Source: Endozoicomonas montiporae CL-33
GTDB lineage: Bacteria > Pseudomonadota > Gammaproteobacteria > Pseudomonadales > Endozoicomonadaceae
DNA: 64,000 nt
Reading direction: 5' to 3'
Assembly: GCF_001583435.1 (NCBI RefSeq)
Contig: NZ_CP013251.1
Coordinates: 2,191,617-2,255,616, forward strand
How positions within the stretch are numbered: the stretch's first letter is position 1; each line of letters begins with the position of its first letter. Shown piece by piece: positions 46,233 to 61,092 of this stretch. The position numbers were made by a program, and so were the translations under genes. The notes beneath the pieces were generated by a model. It had not been told where the DNA came from, did not search any database, and saw only the letters and a program-made list of their open reading frames with translations.

Positions 46233-47687
46233 TTAGTCGGTCCGGGGAACATTAGGTTCTGTTGTTGTTATTATTGATTGAGTGCTTAAATTCTTGCTGT
46301 ACTTGTCTACAGGATTGAGTCTTAGCCTTCTGAACATGGAAAGTATTGGTGTGCGGAAATTCCAGAGGATTGTTGCTGTTTCAATCGCGACGGTTATAGC
46401 AAGGACTGTAGTGGCTGTTTGGTAATGTTTGATTGTGTCGTGCAGGTTTTTAGTATCATACAGGTTTTTAGTATCATACAGTTTCTGAAGGTTAACCGGG
46501 CTTGCCGTGCTTTGGGCATCTGTATTGGCGACAGGCTGATAGTGATGCAGAGTATTCTTCATGGTGCTGTCAAAGCGTTGTGGACAAAAATACGCCATTT
46601 CGAAAGTCTTCTGCCTTGGTGTGTAGCTGTTGCCTATTTTTGTGTTACTGATGGTTGTTGACAGGCTGCCGTGGAATGCCTCCTCTCTGGTTACGAACAG
46701 AACTTGCTCTTCCGTAGCGGGTTGAAAAGTTAAATCGTCATCATAGGGTGCGAATAGTACCCTGTTACAGACACTCTCCTGGAATTTTATCATTCCAGCA
46801 ATACTGAGGAAAATACCGATATCGTGCTCGAGAGGTGTTATTTTTTCAGTTGCAGTGGTTAAAGGTGATGGTGTGGTAGTGCTATTAGTCAGAGTGTCGG
46901 GTGAAGCATTGTTGGTATGTTTTTGCAGCAGCAGTTCGCTGGCCTTGAGTATTATTTTAGAGAATGCGAATTGTACTATGAAGGAATGCTTTGGATTCAT
47001 GCAAACGGCACTAAGGCCGTAGGCGTTATTTTCAGGTAGTACCAAGTAAGAATTGACAATGTTGATGTGCGTTTCTGAATTCTTGCCAGCGCACTCAAAA
47101 CTGAGAGCTCGCTGGTGATACAAGGACTTGATTGTCAGCTCGTTTGCTTTAACCGTTTTTGCGGACTGGATATCTATCAGGCTATCCGGACTTAGTCCTC
47201 CTATAGGCAAAATAATGTAGGGATCATGGTCACTAAAAACAATATTATAAAACATCAGTTCACCGTCAGGACTATTAAACCTGAGAGATGTGCCTGCTGG
47301 TCCATGATGCGGCTTTGGATCTAAAACGATATAAGCGGGATTTTTTCTATCCACCCCGATGAACGCAACATTGGTATTATTGATTAAAATAGATTCATCT
47401 AGCGTGTACAAACTATCAGTAAGAAAGAAGACAATACTGCTGTTGGCTTTATCCTTGAGTATGTCTGTAATTGTTTTAAAAACACTGTCGGTACTAGGGA
47501 TAACATACGGGGTATAATCTTTAAATCTTTCATCCTGAAAAAAGTTAGTGCATACATCCAACAGTTGGTCATTGTCACTTTTGGTCAGAGTCCGGCACTG
47601 TTCAGGCAGCAGCGGCTTAGAATGACACAGCAGGGAAAACGAGAACAATAAACCAGCTAATAAAATCTGAGCAGCGCGATATATCAT
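46233..47687 (-). CDS. secreted, membrane-anchored orphan protein
   Basis: 484 aa from ATG 47687, with GAAGGTG upstream (GTG 47696 is an alternative). A clear signal peptide (AAQILLAGLLFSFSLLCHS) is followed by about 380 residues of beta-rich sequence with repeating strand-turn segments (VAFIGVDRKNPAYIVLDP, LIDIQSAKTVKANELTIKSL), suggestive of a right-handed beta-helix. A single C-terminal membrane helix (about 425-445) precedes a basic tail RRLRLNP. So most of it should lie outside the inner membrane. An 18-bp exact duplication encodes LYDTKNLYDTKN just before the helix. I do not recognise the family. It is an insertion in the rnhB-dnaE junction. Confidence 0.75.
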   Translation of the reverse strand: MIYRAAQILLAGLLFSFSLLCHSKPLLPEQCRTLTKSDNDQLLDVCTNFFQDERFKDYTPYVIPSTDSVFKTITDILKDKANSSIVFFLTDSLYTLDESILINNTNVAFIGVDRKNPAYIVLDPKPHHGPAGTSLRFNSPDGELMFYNIVFSDHDPYIILPIGGLSPDSLIDIQSAKTVKANELTIKSLYHQRALSFECAGKNSETHINIVNSYLVLPENNAYGLSAVCMNPKHSFIVQFAFSKIILKASELLLQKHTNNASPDTLTNSTTTPSPLTTATEKITPLEHDIGIFLSIAGMIKFQESVCNRVLFAPYDDDLTFQPATEEQVLFVTREEAFHGSLSTTISNTKIGNSYTPRQKTFEMAYFCPQRFDSTMKNTLHHYQPVANTDAQSTASPVNLQKLYDTKNLYDTKNLHDTIKHYQTATTVLAITVAIETATILWNFRTPILSMFRRLRLNPVDKYSKNLSTQSIITTTEPNVPRTD

Positions 47688-48331
47688 GGCGAACACCTTC
47701 TAGGTACTTTCGTACGAATAAAACACGCAGCAGCCGTATGCTGTGCCAGTCCGGTGTATATGTTTTATTCGATCATAATGACAAGCTTTTTTATGACAAT
47801 ACTGTGGGAAGTTTTCTAAAATTCTACACTGATGCACAAAAGCTTGTGCCATAAGGGCTGGTAGGCTGCACGGGAATGAAAAAACCGCTTTTGTTCGTTG
47901 AATAACTTGCTATTCACCTTTCAAAACCGAATTCTTATCCTCAATTTTCTACGATCCTCGCTACGGGCGCTATTCTCGGACAGCCTCCCGGGATCACGGG
48001 GCTTCGCTTGCTTGGCGCCTACCCGTATCTCCAAATTCAATGGGTATAACATTATTGATTTTTCAGTAACAAATTCTTTAAAACAGCCTTTTGATTAATC
48101 CTTTAGCATCATAGCAGAGCTTCTGTAAAAGTGGTTTCTTTCTGAAGAAAAAAAAACGGGCGGCAATGTTAACAGTTGTTTGCCGTGAAAATTCCTGAAC
48201 CCAGGCAAAGAGTTACCCGCTAAAAGCCAGCAATTCCCGATATTTATATGACACTGGAAGCCTCGTATGCCAAGGTTTCTTACTGAACACATTGGCTGCG
48301 GGAAAGGTGGTGCGGCTAAAAACACAGATCA

Positions 48332-48379
48332 AGCAGAGAATCGAATAAGCAGTGAATCGAATAAGCAGTGAATCGAATA
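48332..48379 (+). repeat. 16-bp tandem repeat, three copies (array A)
   Basis: AGCAGTGAATCGAATA occurs at 48348-48363 and 48364-48379, with a one-base variant at 48332-48347. Its reverse complement closely resembles the unit of array B 94 bp downstream. Confidence 0.9.
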
Positions 48380-48473
48380 AAAAGGAGCAGGGCGATCACG
48401 GACACAAGCTGATACTGTGAACCAGACTGCGATGTGTGTAAAAAACTGTACTCTGCTGCCAAAAGTACAACTT

Positions 48474-48524
48474 GTTCGCTCACTGCTTTTGTTCGCTCAC
48501 TGCTTTTGTTTGCTCACTGCTTTA
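48474..48524 (+). repeat. 17-bp tandem repeat, three copies (array B)
   Basis: GTTCGCTCACTGCTTTT occurs at 48474-48490 and 48491-48507, and once more with small changes at 48508-48524. It is inverted relative to array A and ends 94 bp before the dnaE start. Confidence 0.9.
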
Positions 48525-48618
48525 AAGTTAAGCGGGAGTCAAGGTTTTTTCCGGGGCTGGAGAAGGGGCAGCCAGAGCTGTTAAACTATGGCTTTACGGT
48601 TTCCGGTTTCCTATCTCC

Positions 48619-51600
48619 ATGTCCGCACGTTTTATACACCTGAGATTGCACACTGAATTTTCCCTGAGTGATGGCTTGGTTCGGGTCAAACCCTTAATCA
48701 AGGCTGCCTCGGCGGCGGGTTTTCCTGCCATTGCGGTGACGGACCAGTCGAATCTGTGCTCACTGGTGAAGTTTTACAGTGGCGCCCAGGGGGCGGGTGT
48801 TAAACCCATCAGCGGAGCCGATTTGTGGGTCTCCAACAGTGATCCGGAACTGGAGCCGGTTCGTTTGGTGCTGCTGTCCATGAACGAGAAGGGTTACCGT
48901 AACCTCACCGAACTGATCTCTCAGTCTTTTCTGGAAAACCAGGTGCATGGCAGGGCTATCGTCAAACGTGAGTGGATCCGGGAGAAATCGGAAGGCTTGA
49001 TTGCCCTGTCGGGTGCCAAAGACGGTGATGTCGGGCAGGCGATTATTAATGGTAATGAAGAACTGGCTGAGCAGTTGCTAACGGAATGGATGGATGTTTT
49101 TCCGGACCGTTATTATCTGGAGCTGCATCGTACCAACCGAACCGGTGATGAAGAGTGCGTGCACGGTTCTGTCGCGCTGGCGTCGAAGCTCGGTTGTCCG
49201 GTGGTGGCGACCAATGATGTGATGTTCCTGACTCGTGAGGAATTTGAAGCTCACGAATCCAGAGTGTGTATCGGTGAGAGCATGACGCTGGACGACCCTC
49301 GCCGTATTAAGCGTTACAGTGAAGAACAGTACCTCAAATCTGAAGATGAGATGATTGAACTGTTCTCGGACATTCCTGAAGCGATTGAGAACAGTGTCGA
49401 AATTGCCCGCCGCTGTTCGGTGTATGTGCATCTGGGTGAATACTTCCTGCCGGAATTTCCGGTGCCGGAAGGCATGACCATGGATGACTATTTCCGCAAG
49501 TTTTCCCACGATGGTCTGACCGAGCGTCTGCAGTTTATTCTGAAGCCGGATGATCCTGAATACGCCGAAAAAGAAAAGATCTACCGGGATCGCCTTGATT
49601 TTGAGCTGGATATTATCTTGCAGATGGGATTTCCGGGTTACTTCCTGATCGTAATGGACTTTATCCAGTGGTCCAAAAACAATGGTATTCCAGTGGGACC
49701 GGGGCGGGGTTCCGGTGCCGGTTCTCTGGTGGCTTATGCCCAGAAGATTACCGACCTCGACCCGATTGAATATGACCTGCTGTTTGAGCGATTCCTGAAC
49801 CCTGAACGGGTTTCCATGCCTGACTTTGACGTTGACTTCTGTATGGATGGACGGGATCGGGTAATTGATTACGTGGCCCGGACCTATGGTCGTAATGCGG
49901 TTTCCCAGATCATCACCTTCGGTACCATGGCGGCCAAAGCGGTAGTACGTGACGTGGCAAGGGTGCAGGGGAAGTCCTTTGGTCTGGCTGATAAGTTGTC
50001 CAAGCTGATTCCCTTTGAAGTCGGCATGACCCTGAACAAAGCCTATGAGCAGGAAGGCATGTTGCGCGACTTTCTCGAGGGTGATGAGCAAGCGCGTGAA
50101 ATCTGGGAAATGGCGCTCAAACTCGAAGGTGTGACCCGGAACGTTGGCAAGCACGCGGGTGGTGTGGTGATTGCTCCCACCAAGCTGACCGACTTTGCGC
50201 CTTTGTATTGTGATGAGCACGGTCAGGGCGTGGTGACCCAGTACGATAAGAACGATGTGGAATCGGCGGGTCTGGTTAAGTTTGACTTTCTGGGTTTGCG
50301 AACCCTGACCATCATCGACTGGGCGCTGAAGATGATCAACCCCCGTCGTCAGCAACGGGGTGAAGAACCGCTGGATATTATGCAGATCGATCTGGAAGAC
50401 AAGACTTCCTACGATATGCTCAAGCGTGCCGAAACCACAGCGGTCTTTCAGCTGGAATCGCGGGGTATGAAAGACCTGATCAAACGACTTCTGCCCGACT
50501 GTTTTGAAGACATTATCGCACTGGTGGCTCTGTTCCGTCCGGGGCCTTTGCAGTCAGGCATGGTGGACAACTTCATTAACCGTAAGCACGGTCGGGAAGA
50601 GTTATCGTTCCCCGATGCCCAGTACCAGCACGAATGGCTGCAACCCATACTGCAACCCACCTATGGCATTATCCTGTATCAGGAGCAGGTCATGCAGATT
50701 GCCCAGGTGCTGGCAGGTTATACCCTTGGTGGTGCGGACATGCTACGCCGGGCCATGGGTAAGAAAAAGCCGGAAGAAATGGCCAAGCAGCGCTCCATCT
50801 TCGAGGAAGGTGCCATCAAGCAGGGCATTGATGGCGAGCTGGCCATGAAAATCTTCGACCTGGTGGAAAAGTTCGCCGGTTATGGTTTTAACAAGTCCCA
50901 CTCGGCTGCCTATGCGTTGGTGTCCTATCAGACGCTGTGGCTGAAAGCCCATTATCCCGCCGAATTTATGGCAGCGGTGATGAGTTCCGATATGCAAAAT
51001 ACCGATAAAGTGGTGACCTTTATCGAAGAGTGTCGGGATATGGGGTTGACCGTGTTACCGCCGAACGTGAACAGCGGTGAATATATGTTCGGTGTGAACG
51101 ACGATGGTCACATTGTTTACGGCCTTGGTGCGATTAAAGGGGTGGGCGAAGGACCTATTGAGGCCATTGTCGAAGCCCGTCAGCAAGGTGGTGACTTTAA
51201 GGATTTGTTTGATTTCTGCGAACGAGCGGATGCCAAGCGCATTAATAAACGCGTGCTGGAAGCTTTGATTCGTTCGGGCGCTCTGGATCTGATGGGCCCC
51301 AGACCCGGTGCGAAGAAAGCTCTGAACTTTAATCGTGCGGTGCTCGAAGCCAGTCAGACAGAAGCCATTAAGGCTGCCGATCAGGCTGCAAAGAGTTTTG
51401 ACTCCGGACACACTGACTTGTTTGGTGCTCTGGTGCCTGCCGGTGAAGAGAATGTGTACGACAGTTATCACTCGGTGACAGAGTGGACGGATAAACTGCG
51501 TCTGAACGGTGAAAAAGACACCCTTGGGCTTTATCTTACCGGCCATCCTATTGATGAGTACGAGCAGGAAATTAAACACTTCATCCGAAACCGGATCAAG

Positions 51601-52128
51601 GACTTGCAGCCTGCCCGGGGATCTTCCCAGAATATTGCCGGTTTGATCGTGGCGATGCGAGTGATGAAAAACAAGCGTGGTGACAAAATGTGTTTTATCA
51701 CGCTGGATGACCGGACAGGGCGGATTGAGGTCTCTATTTTTGCCGATGTGTTTGAGCAGTTCCATGAACTGTTGAAAATGGATGCGGTGATTGTGGTTGA
51801 GGGCGAAGTGTCCCATGATGACTATTCAGGCAGCTTGAAGGTAAGAACCAAAAAAATCCTTAATATTGTGGATGCCCGCAGTCATTATGCTCGACAGATT
51901 GTATTGAATCTGGCCGTTGAGCAGGTAGATAGAGGGTTTAATCAGCGTCTGTCAGGTCTGCTACAACAACATCCGGGGCGACTACCGGTGCAGATTGACT
52001 ACTGCCGGAACGATGCGTCGGCCAGTCTGGTTCTGGGTGAACAATGGAATGTCAGTCCGAGTGATGACCTTGTAGCCAGCTTGCGGCAGTGGTTAGGTAA
52101 AGAGGCCGCGAAAATCGAATATCGCTGA
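48619..52128 (+). CDS. dnaE: DNA polymerase III alpha subunit
   Basis: 1169 aa, full length. An N-terminal PHP domain ([19 protein letters not shown]), the polymerase active site with [14 protein letters not shown] and [16 protein letters not shown], the [18 protein letters not shown] fingers region, and a C-terminal OB fold ([16 protein letters not shown]). It is the replicative polymerase. The ATG at 48619 lacks a clear ribosome site, and the usual rnhB neighbour has been moved away, so dnaE must use a promoter in the repeat-bearing spacer. Confidence 0.98.
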   Translation: MSARFIHLRLHTEFSLSDGLVRVKPLIKAASAAGFPAIAVTDQSNLCSLVKFYSGAQGAGVKPISGADLWVSNSDPELEPVRLVLLSMNEKGYRNLTELISQSFLENQVHGRAIVKREWIREKSEGLIALSGAKDGDVGQAIINGNEELAEQLLTEWMDVFPDRYYLELHRTNRTGDEECVHGSVALASKLGCPVVATNDVMFLTREEFEAHESRVCIGESMTLDDPRRIKRYSEEQYLKSEDEMIELFSDIPEAIENSVEIARRCSVYVHLGEYFLPEFPVPEGMTMDDYFRKFSHDGLTERLQFILKPDDPEYAEKEKIYRDRLDFELDIILQMGFPGYFLIVMDFIQWSKNNGIPVGPGRGSGAGSLVAYAQKITDLDPIEYDLLFERFLNPERVSMPDFDVDFCMDGRDRVIDYVARTYGRNAVSQIITFGTMAAKAVVRDVARVQGKSFGLADKLSKLIPFEVGMTLNKAYEQEGMLRDFLEGDEQAREIWEMALKLEGVTRNVGKHAGGVVIAPTKLTDFAPLYCDEHGQGVVTQYDKNDVESAGLVKFDFLGLRTLTIIDWALKMINPRRQQRGEEPLDIMQIDLEDKTSYDMLKRAETTAVFQLESRGMKDLIKRLLPDCFEDIIALVALFRPGPLQSGMVDNFINRKHGREELSFPDAQYQHEWLQPILQPTYGIILYQEQVMQIAQVLAGYTLGGADMLRRAMGKKKPEEMAKQRSIFEEGAIKQGIDGELAMKIFDLVEKFAGYGFNKSHSAAYALVSYQTLWLKAHYPAEFMAAVMSSDMQNTDKVVTFIEECRDMGLTVLPPNVNSGEYMFGVNDDGHIVYGLGAIKGVGEGPIEAIVEARQQGGDFKDLFDFCERADAKRINKRVLEALIRSGALDLMGPRPGAKKALNFNRAVLEASQTEAIKAADQAAKSFDSGHTDLFGALVPAGEENVYDSYHSVTEWTDKLRLNGEKDTLGLYLTGHPIDEYEQEIKHFIRNRIKDLQPARGSSQNIAGLIVAMRVMKNKRGDKMCFITLDDRTGRIEVSIFADVFEQFHELLKMDAVIVVEGEVSHDDYSGSLKVRTKKILNIVDARSHYARQIVLNLAVEQVDRGFNQRLSGLLQQHPGRLPVQIDYCRNDASASLVLGEQWNVSPSDDLVASLRQWLGKEAAKIEYR

Positions 52129-52160
52129 GTGATTGATGTTTACGGAGTAGCAGGGAGAGT

Positions 52161-52230
52161 ATTTGTTCTTCTTTGTTCTTCTTTGTTCTTCTTTGTTTTT
52201 CTTTGTTCTTCTTTGTTCTTCTTTGTTGCT
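52161..52230 (+). repeat. 10-bp tandem repeat, seven copies
   Basis: CTTTGTTCTT is repeated head to tail seven times with minor changes in the first, fourth and last copies, 33 bp after the dnaE stop. A pyrimidine-rich array of this kind is prone to slippage. Confidence 0.92.
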
Positions 52231-52313
52231 CCGGTTTGATTTCGTATGGTTGAGTACTTAAGGTTTAACGATCCAGACTACGCAATGGCGCATAATGGAC
52301 GACTTATATTAAA

Positions 52314-52409
52314 TACTGGAGTTACGCACCCTCTACGAATCATCAAGATTTCCGAACGAGGTCATTGCTCTGTAGCCCTGATTCCTTCGTTTAAGGTGCG
52401 TAATATCAG
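52314..52409. mobile_element. 96-bp miniature element (MITE) related to the IS at 44477
   Basis: The left end TACTGGAGTTACGCACCC and right end GGTGCGTAATATCAG match the ends of the 1.1-kb IS, with TTACGCACC shared. Flanking TTAAA (52309-52313) and TTAAG (52410-52414) are a likely 5-bp target duplication. The interior of about 60 bp is not related to the transposase. It ends 28 bp before the start of the next gene. Confidence 0.75.
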
Positions 52410-52437
52410 TTAAGTACTCAAATGGGCAGGGAGACAT

Positions 52438-53394
52438 ATGGCTATCAATGGGCCATCAGGCCGTCCGTTCAAGTTGCGTACTGGTGTCAGTAAAGTTTTC
52501 AAAAAGCTGAAAATTGATAACAAAGTCAAAAGGCTTAAAGAGAGCCTGAAGCCGAAATGGGGAAGGAACATAACACCGACCAAGTTGCAGAGACAAAGTG
52601 CTAATAGCGCTTCCTCAGAAGCGGCGCCTTCAGTTGTCGCCGATATTCCCCTTAAAAGCCGAAAGGTTAATAAGGAAGCCCCTCAGGTTGATGCGTTGAT
52701 CCGTTCGGCATTCGATACAGGGTCTGAAGAAGCTGCGTCAGCAGATGAGCCCTGGTTTGATGGCTTTGGTCCAGTCAGTCAGCCCGTTGTCCAGAAGAAA
52801 GCTGAACAGCAGGATTCAAAGCAATTGAATAAAGAAGTCATAAAGCGGCTTGAGTTGTATAAAAATGATGTTGTAGTCGCAGACCTTCTTGAAGAGCGGT
52901 CTCTGGAAACGCTGAGGCAGCTATCAAAGTCGGATGATTTGCCTGAACAGGCCCTGACGGTTTTAAATGACAAACTGTTAAAAAAACAATTGCAGAGCTA
53001 TGCCGGTCAGGCACGATATAACATTGATTTGTCACGCGAAATTAAGAAAGAGCGTTCTGGACAGGCGGTAGTCAGTGATATTCATAAAAAACCTGTTGAC
53101 GATAACGCGCTAAAGGTTGAAAACGCCGGTACTGCAATGGTGGATGTCTTCAGAAGTCTTCTGAAAGAGCCTTACCACAAACTGGATTCGGCAGAGGTTG
53201 GTCAACTCTATAACGACCTGTCAAAACAGGATCAAATTCTATTTCAGGATATGGTCGATACAGCTTATTTGCTGAAAAGCAGCAAAGGTATCCCCGGTTG
53301 GGATGACGACAGTGATGCTGTTGGGCTTGTCAGCAAGATAGCGGAAGATCAGTGGGCAAAGGTGATTCGGGAGCAGGAAGGAAAAGGTGTGTGA
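52438..53394 (+). CDS. orphan helical protein, unknown function
   Basis: 318 aa that I do not recognise, with GGGAG before the ATG. No signal peptide or membrane helix. The first 60 residues are very basic (FKKLKIDNKVKRLKESLKPKWGR); the rest is charged and helical (VIKRLELYKNDVVVADLLEERS, EVGQLYNDLSKQDQILFQDMV). Composition resembles the 500-aa orphan between map and rpsB, and like it the gene interrupts a normally tight junction (dnaE-accA). A secreted effector or nucleic-acid-binding role is possible but only guessed. The miniature element sits where its promoter should be. Confidence 0.75.
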   Translation: MAINGPSGRPFKLRTGVSKVFKKLKIDNKVKRLKESLKPKWGRNITPTKLQRQSANSASSEAAPSVVADIPLKSRKVNKEAPQVDALIRSAFDTGSEEAASADEPWFDGFGPVSQPVVQKKAEQQDSKQLNKEVIKRLELYKNDVVVADLLEERSLETLRQLSKSDDLPEQALTVLNDKLLKKQLQSYAGQARYNIDLSREIKKERSGQAVVSDIHKKPVDDNALKVENAGTAMVDVFRSLLKEPYHKLDSAEVGQLYNDLSKQDQILFQDMVDTAYLLKSSKGIPGWDDDSDAVGLVSKIAEDQWAKVIREQEGKGV

Positions 53395-53620
53395 CTGCCA
53401 ATGCTTACGTCAGACACTGAAGGTTTGATGGTCTGATGTATAACCGGATAACGGATGTTTACGTTTTTTAACTCGACATGTCTGTTGCTTTTACGTATTT
53501 TGATGCCTGAAGCTGGCGCTGCCGCGGCCAAAACCGACAGCGCGCATGGCACTGCATGCTGAGGCACAAAGAACCTGCCGGCTGAATCGTGCAGGTTTCT
53601 GAAGAATTTAAGTGGATTCT

Positions 53621-54571
53621 ATGAACCCGAATTATCTGGAATTTGAACAGCCGATCGCTGAACTGGAAGCGAAAATCGAAGAGCTGCGTCTGGTCAGCAG
53701 TGATGCAGAACTGAATATTACGGAAGAAATCAGCAATCTGCAGGAGAAGTGTAACACTCTGACCCAGCAGATTTTTTCTGACCTGTCGCCCTGGCAAGTG
53801 GCCCAGCTGGCTCGTCATCCCCGTCGTCCCTACACGCTGGATTACATCGGGCATTTGTTTACCGAGTTTGATGAACTTCATGGCGACCGGCACTTCGCCG
53901 ATGATCCGTCCATTGTTGGTGGTATGGCCCGTTTGAATGGTCGTCCGGTGATGGTGATTGGTCATCAGAAAGGGCGGGAAATCGAAGAAAAGGTGCGTCG
54001 TAATTTCGGGATGCCCAAGCCGGAAGGTTATCGTAAAGCCTGCCGTCTGATGGAAATGGCCGAACGTTTCAATATGCCGATTCTGACCTTTATCGATACG
54101 CCGGGTGCCTATCCGGGCATTGGTGCGGAAGAGCGGGGGCAGAGTGAAGCCATTGCCTATAATCTGGCCGTCATGTCCCGGTTGAAAGTGCCGGTGATCT
54201 CTACGGTCATTGGTGAAGGTGGTTCCGGTGGGGCTCTGGCGATTGGTGTCTGTGATTCTCTGATCATGATGGGCTATTCCACCTATTCCGTAATATCGCC
54301 GGAAGGCTGCGCCTCGATTCTGTGGAAAAAAGCAGAATACGCATCAGTGGCTGCCGAAGCCATGGGTGTAACCGCTGAACGCCTGAAAGAGCTGGGTCTG
54401 GTGGACCATTTGGTGCCTGAGCCTTTGGGTGGAGCGCATCGCAGTCAGGCGGTGGCAGCAGCCAGTCTGGGTGAAGTGCTCGGTGCCGAGCTGGATCGAC
54501 TGTGTGAACTGGATATCGACACTCTGCTGGATCAGCGCTACAAGCGTATCAGGTACTACGGTTCTGTTTAA
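53621..54571 (+). CDS. accA: Acetyl-CoA carboxylase carboxyltransferase alpha subunit
   Basis: 316 aa from ATG 53621; GTG 53612 is in frame but [16 protein letters not shown] is the family start. Crotonase-like core with [21 protein letters not shown] and [14 protein letters not shown]. Together with AccD it transfers carboxyl from biotin to acetyl-CoA to give malonyl-CoA for fatty acid synthesis. Its stop overlaps the tilS start by one base (TAATG). Confidence 0.98.
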   Translation: MNPNYLEFEQPIAELEAKIEELRLVSSDAELNITEEISNLQEKCNTLTQQIFSDLSPWQVAQLARHPRRPYTLDYIGHLFTEFDELHGDRHFADDPSIVGGMARLNGRPVMVIGHQKGREIEEKVRRNFGMPKPEGYRKACRLMEMAERFNMPILTFIDTPGAYPGIGAEERGQSEAIAYNLAVMSRLKVPVISTVIGEGGSGGALAIGVCDSLIMMGYSTYSVISPEGCASILWKKAEYASVAAEAMGVTAERLKELGLVDHLVPEPLGGAHRSQAVAAASLGEVLGAELDRLCELDIDTLLDQRYKRIRYYGSV

Positions 54572-56007
54572 TGTCCCTGTCTTCTGAATCTTCCTTGAAA
54601 CAGGCGCTTTCACCACTGGTGGCAAGTGTCTGTTCTGCGATTGAATCATTCACCGATTGTTCCTCAACATTTTCCTTGCCGTCGCCTCACTTTGTTGTTG
54701 CCTTCAGTGGAGGGGTGGATTCTACCGTTCTGCTGCATGCAATGGTGCGATTGCGTGATGCCGGTGTCATTCATTCTTTGTCTGCCATTCATGTTCATCA
54801 TGGCCTGAGTATTAATGCGGACAGTTGGGCTGAACACTGTGAGCATCTTTGCCGGCAATGGCAGGTGCCCTTGACGGTTCGGCAGGTTGATATCAGTGAA
54901 GCCTCTGGCGATGGTGTAGAGCAGGCTGCCCGTGTTATGCGCTACCGGGTCTTTGAAGAGTGTCTGTCGGAGCAGGGCTGCCTGTTGCAGGGGCATCATC
55001 GGGACGATCAGGCGGAAACCCTGCTGTTCCGGTTGTTTCGTGGCTCCGGTCTGGATGGTCTGGCCGGTATCCCTGTGAATCGCTCTCTTGGAACAGGGCA
55101 ATTGCTCAGACCTTTGTTGTCCGTATCCAAGGCGGCGATTGAAGCTTATGCAGCCGAGTATCAGCTCGGTCATATTGAAGATGAGTCCAATACAGATCAG
55201 CGTTTTGCCCGAAACTATCTGCGGCAGAGTCTGGTACCGGAGATTGAGCGACGCTGGCCCGGCGTTTCGGAACGTCTTGCAGCACTGTCCCGCGAGGTTC
55301 AGGCCGTTCAGGAAAGTATGCAGCAGGCGGTCACCGCTGCCGCAGAATCGGTGCTGGTGGCTGCGCCAGCCTACTGGAATGCCGGACAGGTTATTCAAAT
55401 TGACTCATTGCTGGCGTTGCCGGATCACATGGCAATGCGGGTCGTGCGTTACTGGCTGAAGCAGAAAGGCCTGTTGATGCCGGATCGTTCACTGCTGGAA
55501 ACTCTGTTGACAGAGGTGGTTCACTGTCGTGAAGATGCCGAGCCCGAGATGAAACTGGGTGATTATGCGATTCGTCGCTTTAGCGGTTATCTTGTCCTTG
55601 TACCGGTTTTGCAGCCTTTCGGCACCGCTGTGATTGAGTGGGCGTGTGAGGATCAGCCTGAGCTGATGGTGCCTGCTTCTGGCCGGATTGTTTTGTCAGA
55701 CAACGTAGCCCGACGATTCAAGACAGTGTCGGTTCGTTTTCGCCACAATCTGCCTGAGAGCTCGAAAATAAGAGTGGCAGGCAGGCAGGGGAGTAAGTCG
55801 GTTAAACGGTGGTTGCAGGATTACCGGGTGCCGCCGTGGCTGAGAGACCGGGTGCCCTTTCTTTATTTTAATGATGAGATGGTGTGTGCAGCCGGACTCT
55901 GGCAGTGCGATTCTGAAGCGTTAAACAGGCAGGGAACACCGTTAGATATTAATGCTATAAGCATTGTGGCTTATTGGCAGTTTGATCCTTATGAAGGTCG
56001 GTATTGA
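54571..56007 (+). CDS. tilS: tRNA(Ile)-lysidine synthase
   Basis: 478 aa PP-loop ATPase with VVAFSGGVDSTVLLHAM and HVHHGLSINADSWAEHC; the C-terminal lysidine-synthase domain includes VAGRQGSKSVKRWLQDYRVPPWLRDRVPFLY. It converts C34 of the AUA-reading tRNA-Ile to lysidine, which changes its codon and amino acid identity. Translationally coupled to accA. Confidence 0.97.
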   Translation: MSLSSESSLKQALSPLVASVCSAIESFTDCSSTFSLPSPHFVVAFSGGVDSTVLLHAMVRLRDAGVIHSLSAIHVHHGLSINADSWAEHCEHLCRQWQVPLTVRQVDISEASGDGVEQAARVMRYRVFEECLSEQGCLLQGHHRDDQAETLLFRLFRGSGLDGLAGIPVNRSLGTGQLLRPLLSVSKAAIEAYAAEYQLGHIEDESNTDQRFARNYLRQSLVPEIERRWPGVSERLAALSREVQAVQESMQQAVTAAAESVLVAAPAYWNAGQVIQIDSLLALPDHMAMRVVRYWLKQKGLLMPDRSLLETLLTEVVHCREDAEPEMKLGDYAIRRFSGYLVLVPVLQPFGTAVIEWACEDQPELMVPASGRIVLSDNVARRFKTVSVRFRHNLPESSKIRVAGRQGSKSVKRWLQDYRVPPWLRDRVPFLYFNDEMVCAAGLWQCDSEALNRQGTPLDINAISIVAYWQFDPYEGRY

Positions 56008-56018
56008 CCGCATTTTGA

Positions 56019-60600
<4,582 letters not shown>

Positions 60601-60644
60601 TAGTGCTGCTTGAATCACCTCGCGTGATTCCGGGTTAACCCCAT

Positions 60645-60673
60645 AAAAGGGAGGCATTTTTGCCTCCCTTTTT
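60645..60673 (+). terminator. terminator after eno
   Basis: AAAAGGGAGGCA (60645-60656) pairs with TGCCTCCCTTTT around TTTT, ending in a T5 run. A second stem, GAATCA/TGATTC, lies just upstream at 60612-60630. Confidence 0.93.
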
Positions 60674-60751
60674 GCTTTCTGCCTGTTTAGCGCCTTTTAT
60701 CATGCGCCGGTGGTTTGTTAGACTGAAAGGCTGTGGCTCAGGGATTAATAC

Positions 60752-61024
60752 ATGCAACGAGTGGTCATTTCGGTTTTAACCATCACATTTCTTTTACTGC
60801 AGTCTCAGCTCTGGTTCGGGGAAGGAAGTATTACAGAACTTCTTTACACCCGCGAGCAGATAGAGCGTCAGCAGAATGAAAATGAACGTCTGTATCGTCG
60901 TAACCGCCTGCTGGCAGCGGAGGTTGTCGAGTTGCAGAACGGACTGGAAATCGTTGAAGAGCAGGCCCGTCTTGATCTGGGCATGGTTCGCAAGGACGAA
61001 ACCTTCTACCTTATCTATGATTAA
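60752..61024 (+). CDS. ftsB: Cell division protein FtsB
   Basis: 90 aa: an N-terminal membrane helix (VVISVLTITFLLLQSQLWFG) then a periplasmic coiled coil (REQIERQQNENERLYRRN) and the terminal VRKDETFYLIY motif of FtsB. With FtsL and FtsQ it activates septal peptidoglycan synthesis. Its place between eno and ispD is standard. Confidence 0.96.
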   Translation: MQRVVISVLTITFLLLQSQLWFGEGSITELLYTREQIERQQNENERLYRRNRLLAAEVVELQNGLEIVEEQARLDLGMVRKDETFYLIYD

Positions 61025-61092
61025 CTTCCCGTGCTGTCTGGCGAAATCGTCTGTCAGATTAATTGTCCGCCGGATATATAGTGAGTACCGCA

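Larger units (their letters stand above)
47697..48618. other. long spacer upstream of dnaE
   Basis: 922 bp without a supported gene. The left part should hold the promoter of the secreted orphan, the right part the dnaE promoter. It includes two 3-copy repeat arrays (described separately) and a GC-rich stretch near 47950-48040 that is unlike its surroundings but has no identifiable function. Confidence 0.5.
52129..52437. other. dnaE downstream spacer
   Basis: 309 bp holding a 10-bp tandem repeat and a 96-bp miniature element, both listed separately. No other feature is evident. Confidence 0.6.

Noticed and set aside
49078..51816. Long minus-strand frames (425 and 253 codons) within dnaE
   Set aside because: Antisense shadows of the polymerase gene.
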